Notes: generated by a model not told the origin, from the sequence alone. Counted from the first letter of the stretch, positions 25,401 through 42,208 are shown. The stretch is 64,000 nt of DNA from Xiphophorus maculatus (GCF_002775205.1 NC_036446.1:12958565-13022564); one strand, 5' to 3'. Program-made: numbers and translations.

Positions 25401-28242
25401 CGGAGGCTCTCATTCACTGCTCCCAGTGTGATAACAGCGGTGAGTCTGCAAGCTGCCATTTAACGCCACTTTTCCTGCTCTTTGTGTTATTACTCTGTTC
25501 TGCTTTGACGCTGAAATTATTAGTTTTATGTGTTTATTTACAACAGTCCACGTGTTATTGCTCTAAAATCTAATTTGTTTCAATTCTTTTTCTATTTTTA
25601 GTAGTAATCCTCGCCTGATATGAGGCTATTGTAGACATTTGTTAGACAGTTTTTTAGAATTAGACATTTTTGCTCGGCAGGAATCGTAACTAAAGAGTTG
25701 AAGGATATTTTGGTATTACAGCTGCAGTAAAACTCCAAATGAATATGCTCATTTAAAGGTGACCTATTATACAAATTCATATTTTGTACCTTTTTATATT
25801 TCCATTTGTATCTAAACTGCTTCTAAAACCAGATCAAGTGCTTCATAAAATTTTTTTAAAAACTTCCAGCGTTTTTTGGTGCAAGTTAGTCTCTTTGGTG
25901 TTTGGAAAATGAGATGTTTAAAAAAACCCGCCAAAGTCACAAACAACGGACACTGCGTCGTTACCTAGCAACCCCAGCCTAGCTCGGCCCGTCACCTAGC
26001 AACCCACGCTGAGCTCCAGCATGTTTGGTCAGCTGGTTTTACTGATGTACAATGGCTGCTGGAAAAGACAAGTGTTTTGTTGTTGACTTACCATCCAGAA
26101 ACCATTTGCTGCATGCTTGTTGGTTGTGCAGGAGACTCCACTTCTGCTTTTCAAAGATTTACAGTTGTAGAACAGTTTGCGGCCATTTTAAACAAGTTAA
26201 AACAACATTTAATTTCCCTTGGGGCTCAATAGCATCTTCGAATTAGAATTGAATTTGAATTTTAATGTGTGAATGTAAACGTTGAGGATTAAAGGTCGTG
26301 GCCAGCAGGAGCTAATTTGGCTTTAAAGTGACATGAAGCCATAAAGCATCTCAATCTGGAAGGAGGATAATGAAACTAAACTCTCGTTACCTAAGAAAGA
26401 TTTTTGTGCAGTAAATATATGGGCCATAGACCTGTCCTAACCCTTTCCAGGAACCATCATAGGTCACCTTTAAAACAGCAGAGCTGCACCTTTAACTGGA
26501 TGTACAAGAGTCTGTTCACACACGTCTTTTTTCTGTTCTGTTTGTGTCCTCCACCGTTCTGCCCTGCATACTCGTCTGTGTGTCTGTGAACCTCAGGCCA
26601 TCCGTCCTGCTTGGACATGAGCGAGGAGCTGGTGAGCGTGATCCAGACGTACCGCTGGCAGTGCATGGAGTGTAAGACGTGCACCGTGTGCCGCCAGCCG
26701 CACCATGAGGACGAGATGATGTTCTGTGACAAGTGTGACCGCGGCTACCACACCTTCTGCGTGGGCATGGATGAAATACCTACAGGTGAGGAGAAATGGC
26801 TTTGTGTGGGGGGGTTTCAGCCATGTTTTGTTTTTCTTCATCAGTTTAATTTGATTATCTTTGATATTTGTTGTGCGAAATAAAATGGCTGCGTCAGATT
26901 AAATATAAATGTTTTTACATAACCAGTACAACTGTTCACTGGTTTGCCTCTGCAGCTGCATGTTAGAGCAATGCGGCTCTACCTAGAAAAATGAGAGTTC
27001 AAAAAAAGCATTTAGCGTTTTGAGAAAGTAGATATTATTTCTTACATGCCATGCAATAGTTCCTGTTCAAATCCAGTGAATTTAGAATAAAGGATTTTTA
27101 GACGAGCTGAATTTCTACTTTTCCAGTTTCACTGCAAAGATTTCCAGATAGTTTAGCTTAGACAGAGAATAGTCTGTGTGCTAATTGGGATTTATTTTCA
27201 TAATTATGAAGAATTGACTCATGAAAAGATGTTTTTGTTATCACTAATAAACCTCAACACTTGAAATGAGAGTAAGCAGGAAAATGTTTATTGAAAGATA
27301 TTTAGATTTTCTTTCAGACTTTTGGTAGCTGTGTGACCTGACTGCAGAATCGTTGCCAGTCTTTAAAAAAACAATTTAATTCAGAAATGGCAGAGGTTGA
27401 TTATTTTAATCCATATAGTGTAATAAATTTAAAGTTTATTAAAAAAAAACAAAAAACATCCTGTTCAAGGTTTTCCTCAGAAAACTTGCTAAGCCTGGTG
27501 GTTAGGTGCTCAGCAGTCATTCATCCAGCGGCCCGTCATGTTTTTTAGTTAAAAAACATTTAAATTTGACAGGAAATTTGAAAATATCACTTGATAATTA
27601 TGTGTTATTAAAAGATTAACACCTGAACACCAACTATAAAATCTTAAAAAATGCAAACATTTTAAAAAGACTTAAATAAGTAGTGCTTAGCCTGGTGGGG
27701 GCACAACTAAAGCCTGGTGGCCCGCCAGGCTTATAAAACACTGGGGGAAACCCTGCTGTTGATCAGATTGAGAGGGGGTCTCTTCAAATCACCCTACAGT
27801 TTCTGGGTTCAGTTCAAAATATTTTTTTTCTGATAAAACTATTTTTTGTTGATTTGGATGCACATAAATATGATTTTCTCTCCAACATTTATCTACATTT
27901 TGAATGTTTCATAATTTCCTCCACTTTCTCTAAGACTTTAGGTTCAGCTAAATTGAACAAAGAGGTTTTATGTTTGCGTTTTTCCATAAAGTTTAAACAA
28001 CCTGGTGACTCGTCTCAAAGTTTTTTGATGATCCCTTAGGAATTTTACTGAATATGAAATTTTTAATGTTTTCTATCATTCTCTTTAACCATTTTATGCT
28101 TGTTTTTTGTCTTTATTTGTGCTCAACAATTCATCCTGTCTTCTCAGGTCTTTGGGTGTGTGAGGTTTGTGACAAAGACTTCGCAACACCCAAGAAGAAA
28201 GGAGTAAAAACACCGAAGAAGTCTAAATCGGCTCAGAAATGA
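13449..28242 (+). CDS. phf10: PHD finger protein 10 (BAF45a), PBAF subunit (complete, 12 coding exons)
   Basis: Phf10 is a signature subunit of the nuclear PBAF (SWI/SNF) chromatin remodeller. Exons are 13449-13520, 14339-14448, 14573-14703, 15513-15596, 15673-15797, 15895-16044, 17405-17514, 17672-17819, 18798-18938, 25331-25439, 26597-26785 and 28148-28242. They splice in frame to 487 residues (human 498). An N-terminal [16 protein letters not shown] segment precedes the SAY domain (about residues 60-275, with [20 protein letters not shown]). An acidic linker and two tandem PHD fingers follow, from Cys366 (CGICQKGKE, then [16 protein letters not shown] and CDRGYHTFC). The SAY domain separates it from DPF1-3. 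Three residues present in human after RQRI are missing here. The C-terminus is a Lys-rich [17 protein letters not shown] tail. A polyadenylation signal lies at 28325-28330. Exon 9 can read into intron 9 to give a PHD-less form. Confidence 0.96.
14825..15375 (+). repeat. Dispersed TACTCAAGTAAAAGTA family, copy D, phf10 intron 3
   Basis: Nearly full copy with TTTTTACTCAAGTAAAAGCA near its start and AGTTACTACTCAGCTCTGCCC-like sequence at its end. Together with the GGGCAGAG start of other copies, this supports short terminal inverted repeats. Confidence 0.7.
16190..16590 (+). repeat. Dispersed repeat with one X-box-like palindrome, phf10 intron 6
   Basis: Carries GTTACCTAGCAAC at 16429-16441. 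Flanking words (ATAACTGCTTAAAAATAAAA, CAGATATTTAAAACAAGAGA and TTAATCAATAATTATCAAT) are shared with 56700-56900. That makes the two blocks members of one family. No coding capacity is visible. Confidence 0.6.
17891..17934. repeat. (TTCTA)n microsatellite
   Basis: About nine perfect pentamers lie in phf10 intron 8. A second tract of the same unit lies at 22649-22727 in intron 9. Confidence 0.95.
17961..18260 (-). mobile_element. LINE 3' end (minus strand) in phf10 intron 8
   Basis: Read on the minus strand it ends TTTCCCCTTAGGGATTAATAAAG followed by a (CAT)n tail, given here as separate words. A TTGGGATTAATAAAGTAT-type tail is typical of fish non-LTR retrotransposons. The upstream part is too worn to assign a clade. 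A perfect X-box palindrome lies near its distal edge at 18207-18220. Confidence 0.55.
18207..18220. promoter_or_regulatory. Perfect X-box (RFX-type) palindrome
   Basis: GTTGCTATGGTAAC matches the RFX consensus of two inverted RGYAAC half-sites with a 2-nt spacer. It lies in phf10 intron 8, immediately after GTTACCG. Function is not shown. Confidence 0.5.
18939..19240 (+). other. phf10: Probable alternative 3' end of phf10 (read-through of the exon 9 donor)
   Basis: If the exon 9 donor is not used, translation continues GYKVEDKST and stops at TGA 18957-18959. That gives a protein without PHD fingers. The 280 bases that follow are C/T-rich and quite unlike the AT-rich rest of the intron, as a 3' UTR would be. 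AATAAA words occur near 19637 and 19969. A PHD-less PHF10-S isoform with a SUMO consensus at its end is described for mammals. YKVE here has the shape of such a site. Confidence 0.45.
20271..20723. mobile_element. Fold-back MITE (CACTGCAAAAACAC family), copy 2, with internal insert
   Basis: Long inverted arms with TCTAGTTTCTAGTGCAAATA and its counterpart flank a turn near 20510-20560. A 50-bp foreign block (20439-20488) sits in the left arm between two copies of AGTTCTAGTTCCACTGG. It lies in phf10 intron 9. Confidence 0.8.
20422..20505. repeat. 50-bp X-box block between 17-bp direct repeats
   Basis: The direct repeats AGTTCTAGTTCCACTGG occupy 20422-20438 and 20489-20505. Between them are GTTACCTAGCAAC at 20443 and GTCACCTAGCAAC at 20474, 31 bp apart. 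The block matches 25958-26005 with only four differences over about 47 aligned bases, but none of the surrounding element came with it. Confidence 0.8.
22649..22727. repeat. (TTCTA)n microsatellite
   Basis: About 16 pentamer units lie within the L1-like insert of phf10 intron 9. The first units are slightly imperfect. Confidence 0.95.
22807..23157. mobile_element. 351-bp MITE with GTAGGGTGACCA termini
   Basis: The ends are GTAGGGTGACCA and TGGTCACCCTAC, perfect 12-bp inverted repeats. The interior is GC-rich with repeated CCCGGGACATGTCC and CGTCCCGGG words and a C10 run. No open frame is visible. I cannot see a clear target-site duplication. It is nested inside the L1-like insert. Confidence 0.8.
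23405..23757 (+). mobile_element. Tc1/mariner-type derivative, copy 1
   Basis: Starts near CACTGCACTGAACCCCATTG, which reads LNPIENLL, the conserved C-terminal block of Tc1 transposases. It ends AGTGGTCTCTCAATTTTTGCC followed by AGAGCTGT, a Tc1-like terminus (word quoted in parts). Most of the transposase is absent. A sister copy in reverse orientation lies at 46380-46715. Confidence 0.65.
24040..24300. repeat. Degenerate Tc1-like fish repeat fragment
   Basis: Contains TGCCTTGCAAAACCGTAAAT, TGTGATAGATCAACACAAAT and GACAAAAGGTGGAAAAGTTC. These are words of a very common fish repeat whose ends read TTTTGCAAGGCA. No transposase is recognisable. Confidence 0.55.
25757..26469. mobile_element. 713-bp TTAA-flanked MITE (piggyBac-like) carrying an X-box pair
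   Basis: The element starts AGGTGACCTATTATAC and ends CCATCATAGGTCACCT, giving inverted repeats matching at 13 of 16 positions. It is flanked by TTAA at 25753-25756 and 26470-26473. TTAA duplication suggests piggyBac-type mobilisation, though the palindromic flank leaves the exact boundary open. Inside are GTTACCTAGCAAC at 25960-25972 and GTCACCTAGCAAC at 25991-26003. It lies in phf10 intron 10. No transposase frame is present. Confidence 0.75.
26904..27310. repeat. Intron 11 copy of the duplicated phf10 intronic segment
   Basis: Collinear with 22003-23885 of intron 9 after removing two insertions there. This copy is uninterrupted. I saw no third copy in the window. Confidence 0.75.
27466..27755. 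mobile_element. hAT-like MITE in phf10 intron 11
   Basis: Left end CAAGGTTTTCCTCAG and right end CTGGGGGAAACCCTG are related inverted repeats of the CAGGGTTTCCC type. The next words TAAGCCTGGTGG and CCGCCAGGCTTA also pair. CTGTT flanks both sides. Confidence 0.6.
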
Positions 28243-30417
28243 CCAACGTAAAAATTTAGCTAATTTGTCCACAAATCCTCTGTCAACATTTCTGGAAAAT
28301 GTTAATTGTTTTTTCTATTTCTTAAATAAAGCTTTGTTTGGACATTGTGTTCTTTAAAATGCTGTATTTAATTAAGAAAAGCAAAATAAAAAATTAAATG
28401 AACGCTTAACGTGCTGTTGCTTGGTAATGAAGAGCTAAGTTTATTTTTTACAAAACTTTGAATTAATTTCTATGACTGGAAAATGTTATGGTTCCCAGTG
28501 AACTATGCTTTTTCTCTCCATATATTTCTGTTGTTATATAAATCTGGTGCTGAAACTCATTTAAACTCATTCAATGCAGGGTTTTAAAGGACTTACTGAC
28601 GTCATTCACATTTTAAAAATTAATTTGAGTGTTTTACGTCTTATTATCTGTGGTTTGTGTTTTTAATGACTCCTTGACTGAGAAAGCAGTCTGGGTCAAT
28701 ATTTTTTAAACAAGTGGCGCTATTCTTCCTGTGTGTTTACGGACACTGGAGTTTTAAGTTTTATTTTAACTATATTTCAGATTTAAGTTTCTCCAACATT
28801 CACTGTTCTCAGAATCGTAAGATGCAATTGTAACCACTTGTAATTACACTAAAGGTAATTACTCTAACATTTGTTTACATTGACCAGATGATTTTGGAAT
28901 CAGCCTAAATGTAGTGTTTTGAAGTTTTTATTATTATTTTATGTTTGCATTATATTGTCCTCTAAACTGGTTGTTAAATAGTTATTTGTTGCCTCTAATG
29001 TCACAGTAAATAAATTGTTTGTTGTTTTTTTTACAATAAAATCCACTTTAAAGGGCTAATTGTTCCCTTTTCATGTGTATCATGTTGGAAACCTTATCAT
29101 CTCTTTCTGCTAATTCTACTGCTTTGATACTAATATGTTTTTGTAAATAATTATTCAAATCTCACATTTTTGTGTCTTTTTCCTATACAAGATGGCTGAC
29201 GAGGTTCTTTGAGTTAAATGTTAAGGATTTGAAAGGAATTTAACGTAACAAAATGAAAGCTAAGTTAGCAGTCAAAATGTTATATTAGTAAATGGTAACT
29301 TTTTATGTTTAGAAAATAAACATTGATGTTCAATAATAAGGTAAAAGTGGCCAACAACTGAAAAATAATTACGCATTGAGAGGTTGGGATTTAAATACAT
29401 AAAACCTATTTTATTTTTTGCTTACTTGTCCCATAATCTTGTTTTGAATTTATAAGAAGTTAATCTGACGTATACACTTATATTCTACATATTTGTTTGA
29501 ACTGATCTGCACAATGTTTAAGTTTGATCACCGGGTAAGTTATGCAATAATAGGAAAAATATAAACTTTTCTATATCGTTTATGTTGCCAGGTGCTGTTA
29601 CTTTTGTGTGAGCATTACAGAAAAAAAAAGTAACAATGTGGCCATAAATTTTTTTTTTTATAATCTAGTGTTCAGTTGGTCTTTTAATTTTCTAAAATCC
29701 ACAGATGTTGGGCTAAAATTGAAAATATTTGAAAATCCTACCCACTGTCATGATGTCGAGTTTTTGAGATGGAGTCATTTTTTACATCAACGTTAAGCCA
29801 TAGTGTTTATGTTGGCGATTTGCACAAAATCTAAGATGCAATTAATTGCAAAATTAGTTGAAGTTTTTGAAATTCACAAATATCTGCTCTGATTTTGCTC
29901 ATTAATAAAATGAATAGTGCTGATGTTACACCGTTATTTTCATTGAATAAGAAGAGCAGAAGAGTCCCTTAAAAACAATGGTGATTACCTCCCAAAAATC
30001 AAGTGCTATCATCATTTTTACATTAAATAGTAGTAGAAAGGGCTTGCCCACTCTGCTATATATGTATACTCATATTATGGAAGAACTAGCACTGATGGTT
30101 TGTATAAGTTTTAGATATTTCTCAATAAAACTTTTTTGAAACTTATAACGGGTTCATTATTGAGCGTAGCTATACCAGAAAACTTCTGACAATCAGATCT
30201 GGTAGCGCTAATGACATAATTGTGAAAAACAAATGTCCGTAATCCAGAAGTAGCTGAATTGCATGTCGTACCTCAATCACCCTGTAGGGGCGCTGGTCAG
30301 CTGTGAGCCTCACCAGACGGGCGGTTGGTGAGTGCAGAGGAAGAGACTGCCATACTGCAGTGATACAGCGAGTTTAGCCGAGGGAAGCTGAGTTTTCCCC
30401 CTTGCTTTGTTTCCGAG
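28243..30417. other. phf10-psmb1 intergenic region
   Basis: phf10 3' UTR runs to the polyadenylation signal at 28325-28330. The rest is AT-rich single-copy-looking sequence with no recognised exon or element. From about 30280 composition becomes GC-richer, with CACCCTGTAGGGGCGCTGG and GACGGGCGGTTGG just upstream of psmb1. This is the likely psmb1 promoter and 5' UTR. No TATA box is seen. Confidence 0.6.
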
Positions 30418-33229
<2,812 letters not shown>

Positions 33230-34567
33230 AGAGGACACAGTGTTTCTGTCTGCCTTCAGTTTCCTCTCTGTCTTCAGCATTTTACATAAATTGATCCGCA
33301 GGTTGATAAAGTTGCCATGTAGGTTTGGCTCCAAACTGAAGGGAGGATTTCTGTCAATTCTTTGGTCCCAAATATTCTGCTTATTTAGTCGCCGGCCTTC
33401 TTTTGGATCAGCATTCCTGTTTTTCCCGCCTGGCCTAAACTCTTCCTCTGGATGATTTCTTATGTTTTGGAAGGAAACATGCTCAGCTGTTCTTTTTACA
33501 TTCTTAATAAATATAAACAGTTCAGGAACTCTCCTCGTCTGCTGCTTATTTTTGCACTCAAGATTCACTTCTGAATCTCTAAGAAATGACCGGAAACAGA
33601 CAAGATGGAGATAAATATCGGTTGTTAATATCAGCCCAGTTTTATTTACATAACAGATGCCGCTTTGTTAAAATATGACTAATATCGACCGATACCATAA
33701 AATTATATAGCATATAATTTTAAATTTATATAATTTTCTTCATAACATCAATAAAGTTACGGACAAGCCTGACTTACTATTGAGGTAAAACTTTCCATCG
33801 GCAGAGCTTTGGTTTCTAAGCAACATGTAAATGGATTTAAAAAGAAACAAAGACGGTCAAATGTCTGAATGTCAATGAAAATATTTTTTTTTTATTAGAC
33901 TGTTGAGGATACAGAGTATCTTCAGTCAGAAGCTTCTTCAGATTTGCTGTAATACAGACTGCTACAGGAGATCTTTCCTCATCTATAACTCTTTAAAGAA
34001 TCTGAATTAATGAGCTGCAATATAATTGAATTTCCATTTGGGATCAATAAATTATTTTTGAACTTGAATACCGATGTGTAACCCCACTAATGGTGATATG
34101 AATCCAACTATTAAAAGTCCAAACACTTCAAAGATTGAAGGGAATTGAACTGATCGTATTAAAAATATTTCAGGTTTATTTTACCTGAGGGTGTTGTGAA
34201 TTATATTTTTATTTCTAATGTGCCAATTTTTTCTGCTGCATCTGATAAGAAAACCAGTTTGTGCTCAGGTAAAGAAAACAGACCACTCACTTCCTTCATG
34301 TAACAAACCCTGGAGCTTTTTAAAGAGCTCTGCTTATTTTACTATATGAAGTGTTATAATTGTACATTTATGACTCAACATGTTATATTAATTAATGTCA
34401 TTATTAATGTTATATTAAGTATGTTTGACTGTGGAAACCACAAGGAACAAACAAACCAGCCAGTTAGTCTTTCCCTCTTTTTATTAACCCAAGAAAATCA
34501 GTTAAATGTTTAACAATTATTTCAACAATCAGAAAATAATAACTCTCTCACACAAACAGAGACGCGG
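33230..34567. other. psmb1/psmc3 convergent 3' region
   Basis: psmb1 3' UTR ends near the signal at 33506-33511. The psmc3 minus-strand signal is the plus-strand tttatt at 34480-34485. Between them lies a LINE 3' end at about 33895-34075, with AT-rich sequence on either side. Confidence 0.65.
33895..34075 (+). mobile_element. LINE 3' end (fish CR1/Rex-like tail)
   Basis: Words AATACAGACTGCTACAGGAG and ATCTTTCCTCATCTATAACTC resemble the last ORF2 codons (DRYRRSFLP type) of fish non-LTR elements. They are followed by ATTTGGGATCAATAAATTAT. Two sister fragments lie at 47530-47680 and 47705-47895. Confidence 0.55.
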
Positions 34568-37602
<3,035 letters not shown>

Positions 37603-37972
37603 AAGTCGACTTAATAGTGTGGTTATTTTAAACGTCGTTAAATGATAAAACCAACGTTTTCACTGTGACTTAAAGCGATTAGTTATTGCGGCTTCGCGTT
37701 GGCTGCTGTTAGCTTTGCGGCTAACGTTGGCTAGCTGGTGAGTTTCACTGGGTTAACGCTTTAAACTCACCCTGCTGGGAAGCCGTTAGCATCGACACGC
37801 CATATAATCTTAATTATGGCGATAAACGTTTAGAAAAGTGTTGCAAAACATTTAAGACTGTAAATATGACCAATAAGAAACGCTCGCTTTTGGTGCCACT
37901 GCTATATAATTGTTTCGTATTGCTGGTGTAAAGAGTCTGAAAGAAAAATTGTGTCTCTGTTTGCATTTTCAG

Positions 37973-38122
37973 ATGAGGGTTAAGGAAGTAAAGGACGAGG
38001 CGCTGGGATTGGGTGTTTTAGTGGTTTTTGTTGCATTGATATCCTGCTGCTTGGAGACACCTGCTGCGTGAAGAGCTTCAGATTAGCTTGACTGCCTGCT
38101 CTCGGGTGGCAGTGTCACAGAA
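37973..38122 (+). promoter_or_regulatory. tbp: tbp 5' UTR exon 2 with upstream ORF
   Basis: The acceptor TTTGCATTTTCAG ends at 37972. The exon then opens directly with an ATG whose 32-codon frame (MRVKEVKDEALG at its start) stops at 38069-38071, before the tbp start at 38123. An ATG at 37581 in the inferred exon 1 reads MQRTTSV and, once spliced, stops at TGA overlapping the second ATG. Exon 1 is inferred from a perfect GTAAGT donor only. Confidence 0.45.
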
Positions 38123-38972
38123 ATGGACCAGAACAACAGCATACCGCCCTTCCAGGGGCTGGCCTCCCCTCAGGTAAGAGCTCAGATTTATCTCCATAAA
38201 TTAGAATATAATAATAATTTTAAAAAAAAAGACTGATTACAGTCACATGTCATTTTGATGACTGTTGATTACAGAAAACATAATAAATTCAGTTTCTCTG
38301 ACTATTAGAAAATTATATAAGACCAGTAAAGATTCTAACTTGGCCTTGTTTTTTGTTTAATTATTTTGTATATTTCAAATATCTTCCAGTTCTAGTTTGA
38401 AATGTTCATTGAAATTTAAAGTTTATCGATCTTTGGGAATGTGCTCTTGTGTAATTTTGACATTGTATTACCTGAAAATTGTCTCAAAACAACATTATTA
38501 TCGCTTTTCGGAATAACTTGCCCAGCAAAGTGTGATATCATGACAGGCCTATATGACATACGGATAAACTTTCCTTTTTCTTGACATTTCAGTTTTTTAT
38601 GTGGTTGCTGTAAAACAGGTGTTTAGGTTTTAAATTCAGTTTTGTAAACTCACTGTTTCAGATGGTGCTAAAAAACAAAATTTAACTCGAAACATACAAA
38701 GTATCAGCGTGTGATTTTGTCTAATTGCTTTGTGCATCTACAGTTTAATACTCAATTACAGAAATGTATATTTCAATAGAATCTACCCCAGAATTGATTT
38801 CTGTAACATTCAGGCACTAATGTCCCGTCTGTGTGATGACGTGTGTCCTCGTTCAGGGTGCCATGACCCCCGGCATGCCGATGTTCAGTCCCATGATGCC
38901 TTATGGCTCGGGCCTGACGCCGCAGCCTGTGCAGAACACAAACAGCTTGTCCATCCTGGAGGAGCAGCAGAG

Positions 38973-39005
<33 letters not shown>

Positions 39006-42000
39006 GCAGCCCAGTGCAGGTAACTGTGATCACTCAGATAAAATTAATCAGTTCATTGCTCACATGGGTGCTTGAAGTCCTTGACTATGCTTTGAAATCA
39101 TTGAGGGGTTTTCAAGGTTTGGAAAATGTTTGATTTCTGTACAAAGTCCCTGAAAGTGCTTAATATTTAAACTGCAGTTTGGTAATAAAGTGCAATCTAA
39201 CACCCAAGTAAAAGCTTAAATTTATTTACAGTTGAAAGCAGATATTTTTATACATCTAATAAAAACTCAGACACATTTATAGCAAAATTATTTATATTTA
39301 TCAAATGCCAGAAAACTTAGAACATTGTTAGAGAATTTTTTTTTTGTAACTTTGTTTTTTGTGTTTAATTTGAGCAGTTTGGTCTTAAACCTTAACATGA
39401 TTCATTCAGATTCTTTCATTGTTATGAATATTTACTGATGGCTCAATAACTTATTGATCTGTGTGGTTGAAATAGAGGTTGGCTTGTATCTTAAATATGA
39501 AACAATATTGTTTAAATTGGCAGACTTTTTTGTTAAATTAGTATTTTGTTTATGTAAGGGAGACATTTAAGAACACAAAATGTTAGATTTTGTTTATCTT
39601 GTGATACTGTAGATCATCACAAAACATTATTATTGAAACTGTCTCTTTTTTTAAGCTTTTATCTCCAGTGTGGTGCTGGAAAAGTTTGAAAACTTACCTT
39701 GAAAATGCTTGAAAACTTTATAAACCCTGCAGTTTGGTTTATTATTAAAGCCTTAAATCCTTGAAACTTCAGGCCTTCCAGGAACATCGGGGCAGACGCC
39801 TCAGCTGTATCATTCCCAGACGGCGGCGGGTTCGACCACCACGGCGCTGCCAGGAGGCACCGGGCTCTACAGCACTTCGATCGGCCCCATGACCCCGCTG
39901 ACCCCGGCTACTCCTGCCTCGGAGAGCTCAGGCATCGTGCCGACGCTGCAGTACGGCTCGTATTCACCTGATTTACATGATCAGATCTTGAATTTCTGGT
40001 CTTCCTGCTAAATGCTACCTTGGTTTTATTCATATCTGTTGGTGTGAACTGTTTTCTCTCTAAGCTCAGTTAGTGTTTGTTTCTGTTTTCATTTTCTGAG
40101 TTCATTTATTTCAGCTTTTTTTTCCTGTTTGTGATTAGAAACATCGTATCTACTGTAAATCTGGGCTGTAAACTGGATCTGAAGACGATTGCCCTGAGAG
40201 CCAGGAATGCAGAGTACAACCCCAAAGTAAACAAACCCAAAGTTTAAACATTCAATATGACTTTCTTTATCATCAGCATGTTGAACATCTTCACTGAATC
40301 TGTTTAACCCTTTCCACAAGAATAACCAAATGATGTGAAACCCTTAAATAAAACCCAACCACTGTTATCTTTTAAACAAGCTAAATTGTTAATTTTCCAG
40401 CGTTTTGCTGCCGTCATCATGAGAATAAGGGAGCCCAGGACTACAGCGCTTATCTTCAGCTCTGGGAAGATGGTCTGCACCGGAGCTAAAAGGTCAGAAT
40501 CCAACAAACGCAATTTATTTTTCAACACTTTAGTGGTGACATCTTTCCAGCAAAACAGTCCGCTCACATTTCTCTTCTATTTAAATGTTTGTGTTGCTTT
40601 CTGTGTCCCTCTCTCCAGTGAGGAGGAGTCGCGATTAGCAGCCAGGAAGTACGCTCGCGTTGTGCAGAAACTGGGTTTTCCTGCCAAGTTCCTGGACTTT
40701 AAGATTCAGAACATGGTGGGCAGCTGCGACGTGAAGTTCCCCATCCGGCTGGAGGGATTGGTGCTCACACACCAGCAGTTCAGCAGGTTGACTGGAGTTC
40801 GTTTGAATCAACACCCATTTATAAAGTTTCCACCCGTTTTAAATGAACTAAAACCGCCTTCTGCTTTGCAGCTATGAGCCGGAGTTGTTTCCAGGGTTGA
40901 TTTACAGGATGATCAAACCCCGAATTGTCCTGCTAATCTTTGTTTCTGGGAAGGTCGTTCTCACAGGTAAGGACTCTGATAGCTGCAAGGATGGAGAAAC
41001 ATAGTTCATACTTGCATCATTGTCTCTAGTCCTACTTTTTTTAAACAATATATTTGAATTTTGAATATATGAAACATAGAAAATTAAACTCAGACAAACA
41101 TTGACAATTCCCAGCCACAATGAACACTCAGGGTATAAAATAAAATTCAACTAAAAAAAAAAAAAAAAGAAACGAGGGGAAAAAGTATCAATGCTTAAAG
41201 TATATTTACACATGTATATAGATAAATAAAATAAAGTTTCAATCATTCAACTCTAATGCCTAGTTAAAGTGTTGCTTTCTCATTAGATTAGTTATTTGAA
41301 TTAATATTAATCTTACTAGGTTCTGTTCTTTTATTTTATTCCATTTCGCTCAGTCATTTCAGTTTGGTTACTTTCCAAGGATTACATGAAAGATTTTCCA
41401 TATTTTCTTAAATTTACTGGTTCAAGAGATAAACAGCCATTTCTTTGCCATGACTTGAGCTCAAAGTGCGACGCTACAGCCAGATTACCAAAGGACAGTG
41501 TTTAAAAATAATAATGAATAAGTGGCTTAAGACAAGGGCAGTAAAAAGATACCGGTGGAAAGTCTCAGGGTGAGTTGCAGAACAGAGGCGGTGAGCAGCG
41601 CTGCGCCCCACGCTGACTAACCGCATCTTAACACCTAAAATAAAATTATTCATGTTGGGCTCTACTGGTGGAAAGCAAATGTTTGTTTTTGCCAATGCAG
41701 CTTCTTTTATTATGACTCTCCATTACAAATATCCCTGAAATGTTATTAATGCACCTTTGATTTCCATGTGTTTTCCATCATTGGAAAACTTAAGAATTAA
41801 AAACGTTCAGAATCTGTAAATAACTCAAAACGTCCCCTGTAGACGTGTTAATTATTTCATTTTGGCCGGTCAAATGTACCCTTCACATTCGGAGGAACAA
41901 AGACAAAGAGTTAACTAATACTTTAATTTCAGGTTGTATATATTAAGATGTTGTGTTGTTGCGGGGGAATTTAAAACTAGACGGTCCGTGAGTTTATTAA

Positions 42001-42208
42001 ATTGATTTAGTGGTCCTCGGTTTGAGTAACGCTGATCTAGTCCTATTTTTATTTATGTTTTATGAGTCATGTGCCTCAAACATGGAGAAATTAATTATTA
42101 ATTTGTGTATTTGTTGTTGTTTTTAAAGGAGCCAAGGTGAGAGCAGAGATCTACGAAGCGTTTGAAAACATTTACCCCATCCTGAAAGGTTTTCGTAAAA
42201 CTACGTAG
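38123..42208 (+). CDS. tbp: TATA-box-binding protein (complete, 8 coding exons)
   Basis: Tbp is the DNA-binding core of TFIID, SL1 and TFIIIB and acts at all three nuclear polymerases. Coding exons 38123-38173, 38857-39019, 39773-39950, 40139-40226, 40401-40492, 40619-40786, 40872-40966 and 42129-42208 join to 304 residues. The N-terminal part starts [17 protein letters not shown]. It includes a glutamine tract of 12 residues coded by CAG with two CAA codons (about 38970-39009). The C-terminal saddle of two direct repeats starts at [20 protein letters not shown] and ends [14 protein letters not shown]; it is essentially invariant. The exon 3 donor CA|GTACGG is non-standard upstream but keeps frame. 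The polyadenylation signal is near 43307. The gene converges with pdcd2, as in human. Confidence 0.97.

Noticed and set aside
13449-28242. phf10 exons read as a DPF1/2/3 gene
   Set aside because: The tandem PHD fingers resemble DPF, but the same transcript frame carries the SAY domain and the PHF10 N-terminus.
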